From JAEYOM01 sp036260935 (lineage in GTDB: Bacteria > Bacillota > Clostridia > Acetivibrionales > DTU013): a DNA stretch of 64,000 nt. Positions within the stretch are counted from its first letter, which is position 1. Each line of letters begins with the position of its first letter. The DNA lies in assembly GCA_036260935.1 (NCBI GenBank), contig DATALQ010000035.1, positions 180,965 to 244,964 of the forward strand, given 5' to 3'. The notes under the pieces are model-generated. The model did no database searches and was not told the DNA's origin. It worked only from the letters and a program-made list of their open reading frames with translations. Made by a program: the position numbers and the translations under genes. Shown here in pieces: positions 1 to 8,020 of the stretch.

Positions 1-104
1 TATTGCAGCGAACAAATACTACTTCCCCAATTATGATAATATTTAAACACCGATATTATACGCCATATTAAAGCGGCAGCCTATGAAACGCTCGAAACAA
101 ATAA

Positions 105-169
105 AACGCAGAGATGGTTCCGTTGCTCCATTCCGCTTGCGAAATGAACGAAAGAACCTTCTCTGCGTT
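105..169 (-). terminator. Terminator downstream of glyS
   Basis: On the minus strand, 25 bases after the glyS stop, AACGCAGAGA plus GGTTC pairs with GAACC plus TCTCTGCGTT around a loop of about 33 bases, followed by TTTATTTG. This is a long stem with a short U-rich tail at the end of the yicC-glyS gene run. The large loop makes it less than textbook. Confidence 0.65.
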
Positions 170-193
170 CCTCTGATTGCTTTGGACAAATAA

Positions 194-1582
194 TTAATAA
201 TCGAATTTCTTTTCAAAATAAGCGTCGAGTTCGTCTATGCGGATTCTTTCCTGCGTCATTGTATCCCTGTCGCGGATAGTGACGCTGGCGTCGTTCAGTG
301 ACTCGAAGTCTAATGTGATACAGTACGGAGTACCTATTTCATCCTGCCTCCTGTAGCGTTTTCCGATGCTGCCCGTCTCATCATACTCACAGACATACTT
401 TTTGGTGAGTTGCTCATATACCTTGTAGGTATCGTCTCCAAGCTTCTTCGAAAGCGGCAGAACGCCTATCTTTATCGGCGCTATAGCCGGATGCAGATGC
501 AGTACCGTCCTGACGTCACCCTCGGCGACCTCTTCCTCGTCGTACGCATCGCACAGGAACGCCAGCGTTACCCTGTCGGCCCCGAGAGAAGGCTCTATGC
601 AGTACGGCACGTATTTCTCGTTGGTTGTGGGATCGAAGTATGAAAGGTCTTCCTTCGAATATTCCATATGCTGCTTGAGATCATAATCCGTCCTGTCCGC
701 GATGCCCCAAAGCTCGCCCCAGCCGAACGGGAATTTGAACTCGATATCGGTGGTTGCCCTGCTGTAGAAGGAAAGCTCCTCTTTTTCATGGTCCCTGAGC
801 CTGAGGCTATCCTTGTTGAGCCCGAAATTCTGCAGCCAGCTGTAACAAAAATCCTTCCAGTAAGTAAACCATTCGAGATCCTTGCCTGGTTCGCAGAAAA
901 ATTCCAGCTCCATCTGTTCGAACTCACGAATCCTGAATATGAAGTTACCGGGCGTGATCTCATTCCTGAAGGATTTACCGATCTGGCCTATGCCGAAGGG
1001 TATCTTTTTTCTTGTAGACCTCTGTACATTCTTGAAGTTTACGAAAATGCCCTGGGCGGTTTCCGGCCTGAGATAAATCTCGGCTTTCGAATCCTCTGTA
1101 ACGCCCTGGTAGGTTTTATACATAAGATTGAATTTGCGTATGTCGGTAAAGTTACCCGAACCGCAGTTAGGACACTTCACGCCCTTTTCCTTTATGTAGT
1201 CCAGCAGCTGCTCGTTCTTCCAGCCGTCTACGGAAATATTGACATCGTTTTCCCTGTTCCAGTCCTCTATCAGCTTATCGGCCCTGTGCCTGGTCTTGCA
1301 GTCCTTGCAGTCGATAAGGGGATCACTGAAGCCGCCCACATGCCCTGAAGCCACCCAAACCTGCGGGTTCATCAGGATCGCGCAATCAAGGCCGACATTA
1401 TATGGGCTCTCCTGGACGAATTTCCTCCACCAGGCTCTCTTCACGTTATTCTTCAGCTCTACTCCCAAAGGACCGTAATCCCATGCATTTGCCAAGCCGC
1501 CATAAATATCGGAGCCGGGAAATACGAAACCTCTGTTTTTCGCCAGAGCAACGATCTTTTCCATTGACTTCTCTGTTAGCAT
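194..1582 (-). CDS. glyS: Glycyl-tRNA synthetase, single-chain class II type
   Basis: Charges tRNA-Gly with glycine in the cytoplasm. The 462 residues fit the single-chain homodimeric GlyRS of many Firmicutes rather than the two-subunit GlyQ/GlyS form. The N-terminus (FPGSDIYGGLANAWDYGPLG) is typical. A zinc-type CKDC...CPNC pair lies near residues 92-140, class II motif 2 (RNEITPGNFIFRIREFEQME) near 206-225, and motif 3 (PSLGADRVTLAFL) near 332. The start has GGAGG eight bases upstream. It is last in the yicC-remA-rpoZ-coaBC-glyS run, 70 bases after coaBC, and is followed by a terminator-like hairpin. I see no T-box in the short upstream gap, so it is probably transcribed from upstream. Confidence 0.97.
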   Translation of the reverse strand: MLTEKSMEKIVALAKNRGFVFPGSDIYGGLANAWDYGPLGVELKNNVKRAWWRKFVQESPYNVGLDCAILMNPQVWVASGHVGGFSDPLIDCKDCKTRHRADKLIEDWNRENDVNISVDGWKNEQLLDYIKEKGVKCPNCGSGNFTDIRKFNLMYKTYQGVTEDSKAEIYLRPETAQGIFVNFKNVQRSTRKKIPFGIGQIGKSFRNEITPGNFIFRIREFEQMELEFFCEPGKDLEWFTYWKDFCYSWLQNFGLNKDSLRLRDHEKEELSFYSRATTDIEFKFPFGWGELWGIADRTDYDLKQHMEYSKEDLSYFDPTTNEKYVPYCIEPSLGADRVTLAFLCDAYDEEEVAEGDVRTVLHLHPAIAPIKIGVLPLSKKLGDDTYKVYEQLTKKYVCEYDETGSIGKRYRRQDEIGTPYCITLDFESLNDASVTIRDRDTMTQERIRIDELDAYFEKKFDY

Positions 1583-1652
1583 TGAAAAACCTCCATAAAT
1601 GATCAGTAATATAATTAATCACCATAATACTACCTTAGTGATAATAATTCCA

Positions 1653-2864
1653 CTATTGTCTTCTCTGCCGGACAAGCGCCGCTATCTCGTCCAGTATCCT
1701 GTGCGCTGCAGCAAGCTTGCTCATCAGCGGCAGATCCTCAACCGACCCGTCGCGCCTCATTATCTTGATTATATTCGTGTCGGTACCAAAGCCGGCACCT
1801 TCCATTGTAACGTCATTTGCGACTATAAGGTCGAGATTTTTCGCTTCGACCTTCTTTGCGGCATTCTCAAGCAAATGATCGGTTTCGGCACAAAAACCCG
1901 CCAATATTCTGCTGCCTTTAATTTTGCCCAATTCCTTCAGAATATCGGTATTTTTTTCGAGTCGAAGCACCATTGCATCATCGTTTTTCTTTATTTTGAG
2001 CGCGGATACCTCCGCTGCCCTGTAATCCGCAACTGCCGCGGCCATAATTACCGCGTCGCAGTCTTTAAAGCGGTCTGTTACCGCCTTGTACATATCCGCA
2101 GCGCTATCGACCGGAACAAAATCGACACCTTCCGGGCGCACCACTGATACCGGCCCTGATACCAGCACCACTTCCGCACCGCGTTCGACAGCAGCTTCAG
2201 CTAACGCGTAGCCCATCTTTCCTGAAGAATGGTTGGATATGTAGCGCACCGGATCGATCGCTTCACGGGTAGGCCCAGCAGTTACAAGCAGCCGTACGCC
2301 CTCCAGATCGCGTGATGGCATCAGCATTGAAACTGCTTCCTCTATAATAGAGGCAGGTTCGGGCAGCCTGCCCTTGCCTGACAGGCCCTCTTCAGCCATT
2401 GGGCCGGTAGCGGGTTCCATGAAACGATATCCCAGCTTCTTCAGTTTTTCTATATTCTCCTGTACGACAGGGTTTGCGTACATGTTGAAATTCATTGCGG
2501 GCATGATGAGTACGGGCGCCTTAGTTGCCATAACCGTGGTAGAAAGCATGTCGTCTGCAATACCGCAGGCTATCTTGCCGATAATATTTGCGGTTGCCGG
2601 CGCTATCAGGAACAGATCCGCCTTCTGAGCGAGCGAAACATGCCTGATGTCCCATTGAGCAGGTTCTTCGAACATATCGGTCATTACCGGCTTGTGAGAC
2701 AGCGATCGGAACGTGAGCGGCGTCACGAATTTCTGCGCGTTGCCGGTCATTATCACGTCCACCTCGGCACCGAGCTTTTTGAGCCTGCTTACGACTTCGA
2801 CCACCTTGTAGGCAGCAATGCCACCGCAAACCCCGACTACCACATTCTTTCCCTTGAGTTGCAT
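1653..2864 (-). CDS. coaBC: Bifunctional phosphopantothenoylcysteine decarboxylase / phosphopantothenate-cysteine ligase
   Basis: Performs two consecutive steps of coenzyme A synthesis: ligation of cysteine to 4'-phosphopantothenate (CoaB, C-terminal half) and FMN-dependent decarboxylation (CoaC, N-terminal half). The 403-residue length is normal. Visible are the flavin-binding start (VGVCGGIAAYK), the catalytic His in DIRHVSLA near residue 75, the substrate-clamp PAMNFNMY near 123, and the CoaB nucleotide and dimer regions (VTAGPTREAIDPVR, ISNHSSGKMGYALA, ILAGFCAETD). GGAGGG lies seven bases before the ATG. It sits between rpoZ and glyS, a common clostridial arrangement. Confidence 0.97.
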   Translation of the reverse strand: MQLKGKNVVVGVCGGIAAYKVVEVVSRLKKLGAEVDVIMTGNAQKFVTPLTFRSLSHKPVMTDMFEEPAQWDIRHVSLAQKADLFLIAPATANIIGKIACGIADDMLSTTVMATKAPVLIMPAMNFNMYANPVVQENIEKLKKLGYRFMEPATGPMAEEGLSGKGRLPEPASIIEEAVSMLMPSRDLEGVRLLVTAGPTREAIDPVRYISNHSSGKMGYALAEAAVERGAEVVLVSGPVSVVRPEGVDFVPVDSAADMYKAVTDRFKDCDAVIMAAAVADYRAAEVSALKIKKNDDAMVLRLEKNTDILKELGKIKGSRILAGFCAETDHLLENAAKKVEAKNLDLIVANDVTMEGAGFGTDTNIIKIMRRDGSVEDLPLMSKLAAAHRILDEIAALVRQRRQ

Positions 2865-2891
2865 GTTTTCGCCCTCCTTTCCTGAACCAAA

Positions 2892-2987
2892 GATTATTGC
2901 ATCAGCACATAATCTTCATTATTATGCTGCGCAGCACTCATATGATTATTGCGTCAGCACATAATCTTCATTATTATGCTTCGCAGT
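2892..2987. repeat. Tandem direct duplication, 52-bp period, hairpin-forming
   Basis: GATTATTGC(A/G)TCAGCACATAA at 2892 recurs at 2944 and the similarity runs on for about 44 bases (to ...ATTATGCT(G/T)CGCAG) with two mismatches. Each copy can fold through CATAAT/ATTATG. It lies in the 228-bp gap between the rpoZ end and the coaBC start. Function unknown; it may affect mRNA processing between the two genes. Confidence 0.75.
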
Positions 2988-3092
2988 TATCCATTGATTG
3001 TTACTGCGCCGGTTGTACGAAAAAGGTTAAGGCATAGTTGTCAACTGCCTTAACCAATGAAAAACGTGAATATGCCTGATGACAATTCAGCC

Positions 3093-3320
3093 TTACTTTA
3101 TGCCGCTCTTAGTCCTGATATATGTTATCTTGTCCTCGTTGATCTCGTTCAAAGCTACAGTTACAGGCTTTTCAGACGCGCACCTTGTAAGCTTGTGAGC
3201 ACCGTCCACTATCTGTCTGGCCCTCTTTGCCGTTTCAACGACGAGAGTGTACCTGCTGTCAACTTTGCTTAGCAGACCGCTGATAGGCGGATATATCATG
3301 GAAATACCATCAGATGCCAT
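3093..3320 (-). CDS. rpoZ: DNA-directed RNA polymerase omega subunit
   Basis: Small accessory subunit that helps assemble and stabilise RNA polymerase. The 75 residues contain the omega core: MIYPPI near residue 8, then DSRYTLVVETAKRARQI and the basic segment that contacts beta prime, followed by KPVTVALNEINEDKI. The start chosen is the ATG eight bases after GGAGGG; an internal Met at residue 8 is the other option. It lies between remA and coaBC in the usual clostridial order, 22 bases after remA. Confidence 0.94.
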   Translation of the reverse strand: MASDGISMIYPPISGLLSKVDSRYTLVVETAKRARQIVDGAHKLTRCASEKPVTVALNEINEDKITYIRTKSGIK

Positions 3321-3342
3321 TTATTTATCCCTCCACAAATTA

Positions 3343-3621
3343 TTATTCTTCCTCAATTTCCTGGTTATCGTCAATAAGCTCCGAATCCTTGGCATTGAGC
3401 CTGTGCGCCACTGTCTCCGGCTGAACCGCCGACAGGATTATGTGGTCGCTGTCGGTTATGATAACAGCTCTGGTCCTTCTGCCATAAGTCGCATCGATCA
3501 GCATGCCCCTGTCCCTGGCTTCCTGAATTATCCTTTTAATGGGAGCTGATTCGGGGCTCACGATAGCGACAAGCCTGTTTGCCGAAACAATATTTCCAAA
3601 GCCTATATTTATCAGTTTCAT
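3343..3621 (-). CDS. remA: RemA family DNA-binding regulator (DUF370)
   Basis: Small protein of the RemA family; in Bacillus subtilis RemA is a DNA-binding activator of biofilm matrix and osmoprotection genes. The 92 residues begin MKLINIGFGNIVSANRLVAI and contain the conserved IKRIIQEARDRG and ATYGRRTRAVIITDSDHIILSA stretches. A short acidic tail (ELIDDNQEIEEE) is not part of the conserved core. GGAGG lies seven bases before the start. The yicC-remA-rpoZ order is typical. This genome also has an exopolysaccharide locus in the same window, but regulation of it by RemA is only a guess. Confidence 0.9.
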   Translation of the reverse strand: MKLINIGFGNIVSANRLVAIVSPESAPIKRIIQEARDRGMLIDATYGRRTRAVIITDSDHIILSAVQPETVAHRLNAKDSELIDDNQEIEEE

Positions 3622-3666
3622 GAGTTATCCTCCTTCTTCCACGGGATTGCATTATTCCCATGTCAT

Positions 3667-4545
3667 TCACTCAATATTCTGAATCTGTTCCCTGATTTTT
3701 TCTATTTCACTTTTGATTTCAACTACATTTTTGGTTATTGCAAGATCATTTGCCTTCGAGCCTATGGTATTTATCTCCCTGTTCATCTCCTGTACCAGGA
3801 AATCAAGCTTTCGTCCTATGGGTATACTCAGTGTAAAGGCTTCTCGCATTTGTTTGATATGGCTTGCAAGTCTCACAAGTTCTTCATCGATGCTGCATCT
3901 GTCCGCGAAAATTGCTACCTCGGTTGCGATCCTGTTTTCGTCGATGACCTGCTGGTCGAGAAGATCCTTTATGCGTGCCGTTAATTTCAGCTTATAATCC
4001 TTCGGTACCTCAGGAGCCCTTTTACCGATCTCTCCTATTATGCCTTCGATGTAATCCGCCCTTTCGAGCAAAACATCCTTAAGGCCTTCTCCTTCGGTCT
4101 CCCTCATTCTTATCAGCGCGTCCAGAGCTTTACTCGCAGCATCCTTGAGAAGAGTCCATAAAAGTTCCTCGTCTTCTTCTTCCTGCTCAACCTTGAGTAC
4201 ATCGGGGAATTTTGAAATAAGCGAAACGGTTATATCGTCCGCTAGGCCGTATTTATCCCTAAGAGTCCCAACTGCCGTAATATAAGCCTTGGCTAAAGGT
4301 TCGTCGAACGTTACGTGTTTCGAGTCTTCGCTGTAATTATAATATGTAATGAATACATCAATTTTGCCACGGGAAATCGTCTTTCCCACAAGCTCCCTTA
4401 CCTTATCCTCCAGAAAACCTATCTGCCTGGGCATCTTTATAAATACATCGGAATACCTGTGGTTGACCGTCTTTATCTCAACGGTGAATTCCTTGCCGTT
4501 CTGCGAAATCTCTCCCCGGCCGAAGCCGGTCATGCTTTTGATCAT
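3667..4545 (-). CDS. yicC: YicC/YloC family endoribonuclease
   Basis: Member of the YicC/YloC family; the Escherichia coli protein has been shown to cut RNA and to take part in small-RNA decay. The 292 residues start with the hallmark MIKSMTGFGRGEI and end with the conserved C-terminal region (IGRKLDFLVQEMNREINTIGSKANDL, then EKIREQIQNIE). The length is normal. AGAGG is five bases before the ATG. It is the first gene of the run to glyS, 35 bases downstream of an extended -10 promoter. Confidence 0.93.
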   Translation of the reverse strand: MIKSMTGFGRGEISQNGKEFTVEIKTVNHRYSDVFIKMPRQIGFLEDKVRELVGKTISRGKIDVFITYYNYSEDSKHVTFDEPLAKAYITAVGTLRDKYGLADDITVSLISKFPDVLKVEQEEEDEELLWTLLKDAASKALDALIRMRETEGEGLKDVLLERADYIEGIIGEIGKRAPEVPKDYKLKLTARIKDLLDQQVIDENRIATEVAIFADRCSIDEELVRLASHIKQMREAFTLSIPIGRKLDFLVQEMNREINTIGSKANDLAITKNVVEIKSEIEKIREQIQNIE

Positions 4546-4579
4546 ATATACCTCTTTTTACCTGCCATACTTAATTGGT

Positions 4580-4588
4580 ATTATAACA
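4580..4588 (-). promoter_or_regulatory. Extended -10 promoter for yicC-remA-rpoZ-coaBC-glyS
   Basis: On the minus strand TGTTATAAT, a perfect extended -10 element, lies 35 bases before the yicC ATG. At 17-base spacing the -35 hexamer is CTTTTA, a poor match, so recognition would rest on the TGn extension. The remainder of the 206-base gap to rsmE is AT-rich without an obvious gene. Confidence 0.6.
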
Positions 4589-4751
4589 TAATTGCTGCCA
4601 AATAAAAGGCCAAATTATGAATTTTCAATAAATTATTAGGGTTTATCTCGTTTTTACTTTGATTTTCGCCTTACTCTAATTTTTATTGCATTTAGTCCAT
4701 CCGAAGGGTCTTTCCTGAGGCGAAACTTTTTCTGCCTCTGGAGCCATTCTT

Positions 4752-5558
4752 TCAATCATGACTATCTACGCCCATGTCTCCGAGTTCGTACATTATTATT
4801 GCTGTTACAGCCAAACCGGCTGTCTCAGTTCTAAGTATCCTGGGCCCTAGTGTGACCGAAGCCAGGCCGCCCTGAACCCCCTTTTGAACCTCTGCCGGAG
4901 AAAAACCGCCTTCTGGTCCTATAAACACAGCAATCGACTTCCTGTTGGAATTGCCCTCTTCACGGCCTTCGGACATTCCCGGCCCGACACCCGAAAAATC
5001 CTTCAATTGCCTGCGAAGACTGCCCCGGCTCTCCTCCTCGTAAGGCAGCAGTTTAAGGTCATAGCCTGCAGCCTGCTTTACAGCTTCTTCGAAGCCTATG
5101 GGATCGCAAACTTCCGGAACTATCCCGCGGTCGCACTGTTTTGCGGCCTCCAGCGCTATGCGTCTCCATCGTGTGACCTTTGAATCTGCATCCTTTTTAT
5201 TAGCAAATTTCACTACGGTTCTAGCCGTCATAACCGGTGCAATGCGCCTTACTCCCAGTTCTATGCATTTCTGAATTATATAGTCCATCTTGTCAGCCTT
5301 GGGGATACCCTGAAAAAGCGTGACGTCAACGGGCGGCTCCGTCGTATTCTGCCTGCTGCCTGTGATCCTGGTCAAAATGGTATCCTTTGTGAGCTGTTCA
5401 ATAACAACATCGTAATCCGTACCCGAACCGTCGGACAGCTCGAGAGGATCGCCCGGCACAGCCCTTAGTACGCCGCCTATATGTTTGACATCCTCTCCCG
5501 ATATGGTTATGCTGTCATTTTTAAGATCGACTGTACTCTTGTTTATAAAGAATCTGGA
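4752..5558 (-). CDS. rsmE: 16S rRNA m3U1498 methyltransferase
   Basis: SPOUT-fold methyltransferase that methylates U1498 of 16S rRNA with S-adenosylmethionine. I took the internal Met that gives MSRFFI, the typical family start; an ATG eight codons upstream is also open and lies inside the prmA 3' end. Conserved segments are GEDVKHIGGVLR, FQGIPKADKMDYIIQKCIELGV, KSIAVFIGPEGGFSPAEV (SAM-binding knot) and LGPRILRTETAGLA. There is a slightly long linker (PGMSEGREEGNSNRK) before the knot. The gene overlaps the prmA end by 16 bases, so the two are translationally coupled. Confidence 0.94.
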   Translation of the reverse strand, partial: SRFFINKSTVDLKNDSITISGEDVKHIGGVLRAVPGDPLELSDGSGTDYDVVIEQLTKDTILTRITGSRQNTTEPPVDVTLFQGIPKADKMDYIIQKCIELGVRRIAPVMTARTVVKFANKKDADSKVTRWRRIALEAAKQCDRGIVPEVCDPIGFEEAVKQAAGYDLKLLPYEEESRGSLRRQLKDFSGVGPGMSEGREEGNSNRKSIAVFIGPEGGFSPAEVQKGVQGGLASVTLGPRILRTETAGLAVTAIIMYELGDMGVDSHD

Positions 5559-6487
5559 CATCTGAAAACAATCGCCACCCATTCGCCCATTTCATCAACT
5601 CGAACGACCTCGAAACCCAGACCCGTATAAGCTTTTATAACATCCTCGCGCCTTTCCAGTATTATGCCGGAGGTAATGAGGATGCCGCCTTTTTTAAGGT
5701 ATTGGGGCATCGGGTCCGCCAGCCTCACGATAACATCGGCTATTATATTCGCCACCACCAGATCGGCTTTGAAAGGCGTGATATCGGAAAGTATTCCCTT
5801 CCGTACATCGATCATATCCAAAACGCCGTTGATGGCGCAGTTTTCCCTCGTCACTTTTGCAGCGACATCGTCGATATCTATGGCCACAGCCTTTTGGGCT
5901 CCGAGCTTCAGGGCGATTATCGAAAGTATACCGGTACCGCAGCCTACATCGAGAATAGTATCGCTTTTTTTAACGTATTTTTCAAGCATCTGTGAGCATA
6001 GTCTTGTAGTCTCATGCGTGCCTGTACCAAAGGCCATGCCTGGATCGAGTTCGATAACAATCTCCCCGGCCTGTTTGTCATAGTCTTCCCAGCTTGGTTT
6101 GATCACAACGCTGTCCGAAATGTGGAACGGCTTGTAATACTTTTTCCATGCCGTAGACCAGTCCTCGTCGTCTACCATGGAATAGCCCTTGTACCCCTCG
6201 CCAACTTCAAGAAACTGCGATATGAAACTCAGCTTTTCCTGTATAAGCGCCTTAAGCCCCTCAGGCGTGAATTCCTGGTTGAAATATGCCTTGATGGTGA
6301 CATCGGTGCCCAGCGAGTCCATGAATTCCTGATCGGCATAATCCAGGGAATTCGGGCTTTCTATCTGCCTTCTTATCTCATTCGGGTCTTCTATTACCAC
6401 ACCGCCCGCACCAATGGACGTAAGCATCTCTGAAACAGCATCGGAGGCTTCTTCCGTGGTCTTGATCCTAACTTCGGTCCATTCCAT
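5543..6487 (-). CDS. prmA: Ribosomal protein L11 methyltransferase
   Basis: Methylates lysines and the N-terminus of ribosomal protein L11. The start chosen (MEWTEVRIKTTEEA) has AAAGGA about ten bases upstream and gives 314 residues, the family norm; an upstream ATG would add 24 residues with no family match. The SAM-binding site is plain: DPGMAFGTGTHETTRLCSQML, then ILDVGCGTGILSIIALKLGA, then VVANIIADVI (a variant of the NPxY-like motif of PrmA). It follows dnaJ after about 100 bases, the classical clostridial context. Confidence 0.96.
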   Translation of the reverse strand: MEWTEVRIKTTEEASDAVSEMLTSIGAGGVVIEDPNEIRRQIESPNSLDYADQEFMDSLGTDVTIKAYFNQEFTPEGLKALIQEKLSFISQFLEVGEGYKGYSMVDDEDWSTAWKKYYKPFHISDSVVIKPSWEDYDKQAGEIVIELDPGMAFGTGTHETTRLCSQMLEKYVKKSDTILDVGCGTGILSIIALKLGAQKAVAIDIDDVAAKVTRENCAINGVLDMIDVRKGILSDITPFKADLVVANIIADVIVRLADPMPQYLKKGGILITSGIILERREDVIKAYTGLGFEVVRVDEMGEWVAIVFRCPDSL

Positions 6488-6591
6488 CGTTATAATATCC
6501 TTTATTATTTTTACTTGAATATTTACTGCAGTAAATAGTATATCCATCGGACAATCCATATTCCGTGAACATACTGAATTTCAAGGCTCTT

Positions 6592-7737
6592 TTACATTCC
6601 GAGCACGTCCTTCATTTTATCGAAAAATGATTTACGCTGCTCGTATACATCGTCTCCGCTGATATCCGCAAACTGCTTTAGTACCGCCTTTTGCTTTTCA
6701 TTGAGCTTTTTGGGAACGTCTATTTCAACCTTGATATACTGGTCGCCCCTGCCGTTTCCTCTGAGATAGGGTATACCCTTACCTTTGAGTCTGAAAATAG
6801 TGCCTGTCTGTGTGCCTTCCGGCATACTGTATTTAACCTTGCCGTCGAGTGTAGGAACCTCAAGCTCCGCTCCCAGCGCGGCCTGCACAAATGTAATGGG
6901 CACCTCGCACACAACATCGTTGCCCTGCCTCTTGAAAAGCGCATGCGGCCTCACGCTCACCGTTACAAACAAATCACCTGCCGGACCGCCCTTCGCGCCG
7001 GGATCTCCTTCTCCCCTGAGTGATATCGTTTGCCCGTCGTCAATTCCTGCCGGAATATTAAGCTTGATCTTGATGGTTTTCCTGTTCCTGCCCTTACCGC
7101 CGCATGCCTGACAGGGTTCCTTGATGATTTTTCCCTCACCCTTGCAAACGTCGCAAGTCTTGACATTGACAAATTGTCCGAAGGGAGTACTCTGCCTGTA
7201 TTGCACCTGGCCCGTACCGCCGCAGTTTTTGCAGGTCACAGGGGATGTCCCGGTTTTTGCGCCCGAGCCTCCGCAGGTAGGACAAGTTTCATTCCTGTTA
7301 ATATTTATCTCTCTTTCGACGCCGAATGCTGCTTCCTCAAAAGAAATTTCCGCGGCGTATTTGAGATCCGCGCCTTTCTGAGGGCCTGTACGGCTTCTGG
7401 ATGAACGACCGAAGCCTCCGCCGCCGAAAAACGATTCGAATATATCTCCGATACCACCGAAATCGAAGTCTCCAAATCCGGCGCCTGCGCCTCCGAAGCT
7501 GTTCGGGTCGACGCCCGCATGCCCGTACTGGTCGTACCTGGACTTTTTCTGCGGATCGCTAAGGACTTCGTAAGCTTCATTTACTTCCTTGAATTTTTCT
7601 TCTGCAGCCTTGTCCCCCGGGTTCATATCGGGGTGGTACTGCTTTGCCAGTTTTCTATAAGCCTTTTTTATATCGGTATCGGATGCTTCCCTGCCTAATT
7701 CGAGCACCTCGTAATAGTCTCTCTTGGACTGCGGCAA
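6592..7737 (-). CDS. dnaJ: Chaperone DnaJ (Hsp40)
   Basis: Co-chaperone that delivers unfolded proteins to DnaK and stimulates its ATPase. The 381 residues hold a J domain with HPD at 35-37, a Gly/Phe-rich region (FGGAGAGFGDFDFGG, FFGGGGFG), four zinc-finger CxxCxGxG repeats (CPTCGGSG, CKNCGGTG, CDVCKGEG, CQACGGKG) and the substrate-binding C-terminal domain. The start codon is TTG with GGAGA about nine bases before it; no ATG is available nearby. A 283-base gap containing two hairpins separates it from dnaK. Confidence 0.97.
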   Translation of the reverse strand: MPQSKRDYYEVLELGREASDTDIKKAYRKLAKQYHPDMNPGDKAAEEKFKEVNEAYEVLSDPQKKSRYDQYGHAGVDPNSFGGAGAGFGDFDFGGIGDIFESFFGGGGFGRSSRSRTGPQKGADLKYAAEISFEEAAFGVEREININRNETCPTCGGSGAKTGTSPVTCKNCGGTGQVQYRQSTPFGQFVNVKTCDVCKGEGKIIKEPCQACGGKGRNRKTIKIKLNIPAGIDDGQTISLRGEGDPGAKGGPAGDLFVTVSVRPHALFKRQGNDVVCEVPITFVQAALGAELEVPTLDGKVKYSMPEGTQTGTIFRLKGKGIPYLRGNGRGDQYIKVEIDVPKKLNEKQKAVLKQFADISGDDVYEQRKSFFDKMKDVLGM

Positions 7738-7800
7738 ACCTAAACATCTCCATTCATTTTAGCCTCTTACAGATATTAAGCCAAAGCTACGGGGATCGTC

Positions 7801-7924
7801 AAAATATGACTTCCGCTAAATTTTTTTCGGGGAACTTCACTAACCTGGCTGCATGGGCGAGCAGCAAGCGACGCTTGCGACCAGCCCGCTCCATTCCCCT
7901 GAAAAAAATCGGAAGTAATATTTT
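7801..7924. repeat. 124-bp palindromic element between dnaK and dnaJ
   Basis: AAAATAT-g-ACTTCCG at the left pairs with CGGAAGT-a-ATATTTT at the right; inward TTTTTTTC-g-GGGGAA pairs with TTCCCC-t-GAAAAAAA, and CAAGCG-A-CGCTTG forms a perfect hairpin at the centre. The whole element would fold as one long imperfect cruciform or RNA hairpin. It has no coding potential that I can support. It may be a miniature mobile element or an mRNA processing/stability structure. Confidence 0.7.
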
Positions 7925-7957
7925 AGCCGACCGTTGACAGCCTCGGCTTATAACGCC

Positions 7958-7992
7958 AACGGAGTCACGACATCTCGCAACTCCGTTATTAT
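7958..7992. repeat. Second hairpin in the dnaK-dnaJ gap
   Basis: AACGGAGT and ACTCCGTT flank an inner CGA-CATC-TCG hairpin, 28 bases after the dnaK stop in the direction of transcription. On the dnaK strand no run of U follows directly, so a classical terminator is unlikely; it could protect the dnaK message end after processing. Confidence 0.5.
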
Positions 7993-8020
7993 ATCTTTTA
8001 AGTGTACTCGGTGCAATCTT

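Noticed and set aside
668..1348. 226-codon open frame opposite glyS and similar long frames opposite other genes
   Set aside because: They are shadows of well-conserved genes; their translations show no recognisable domain and they lack ribosome sites.
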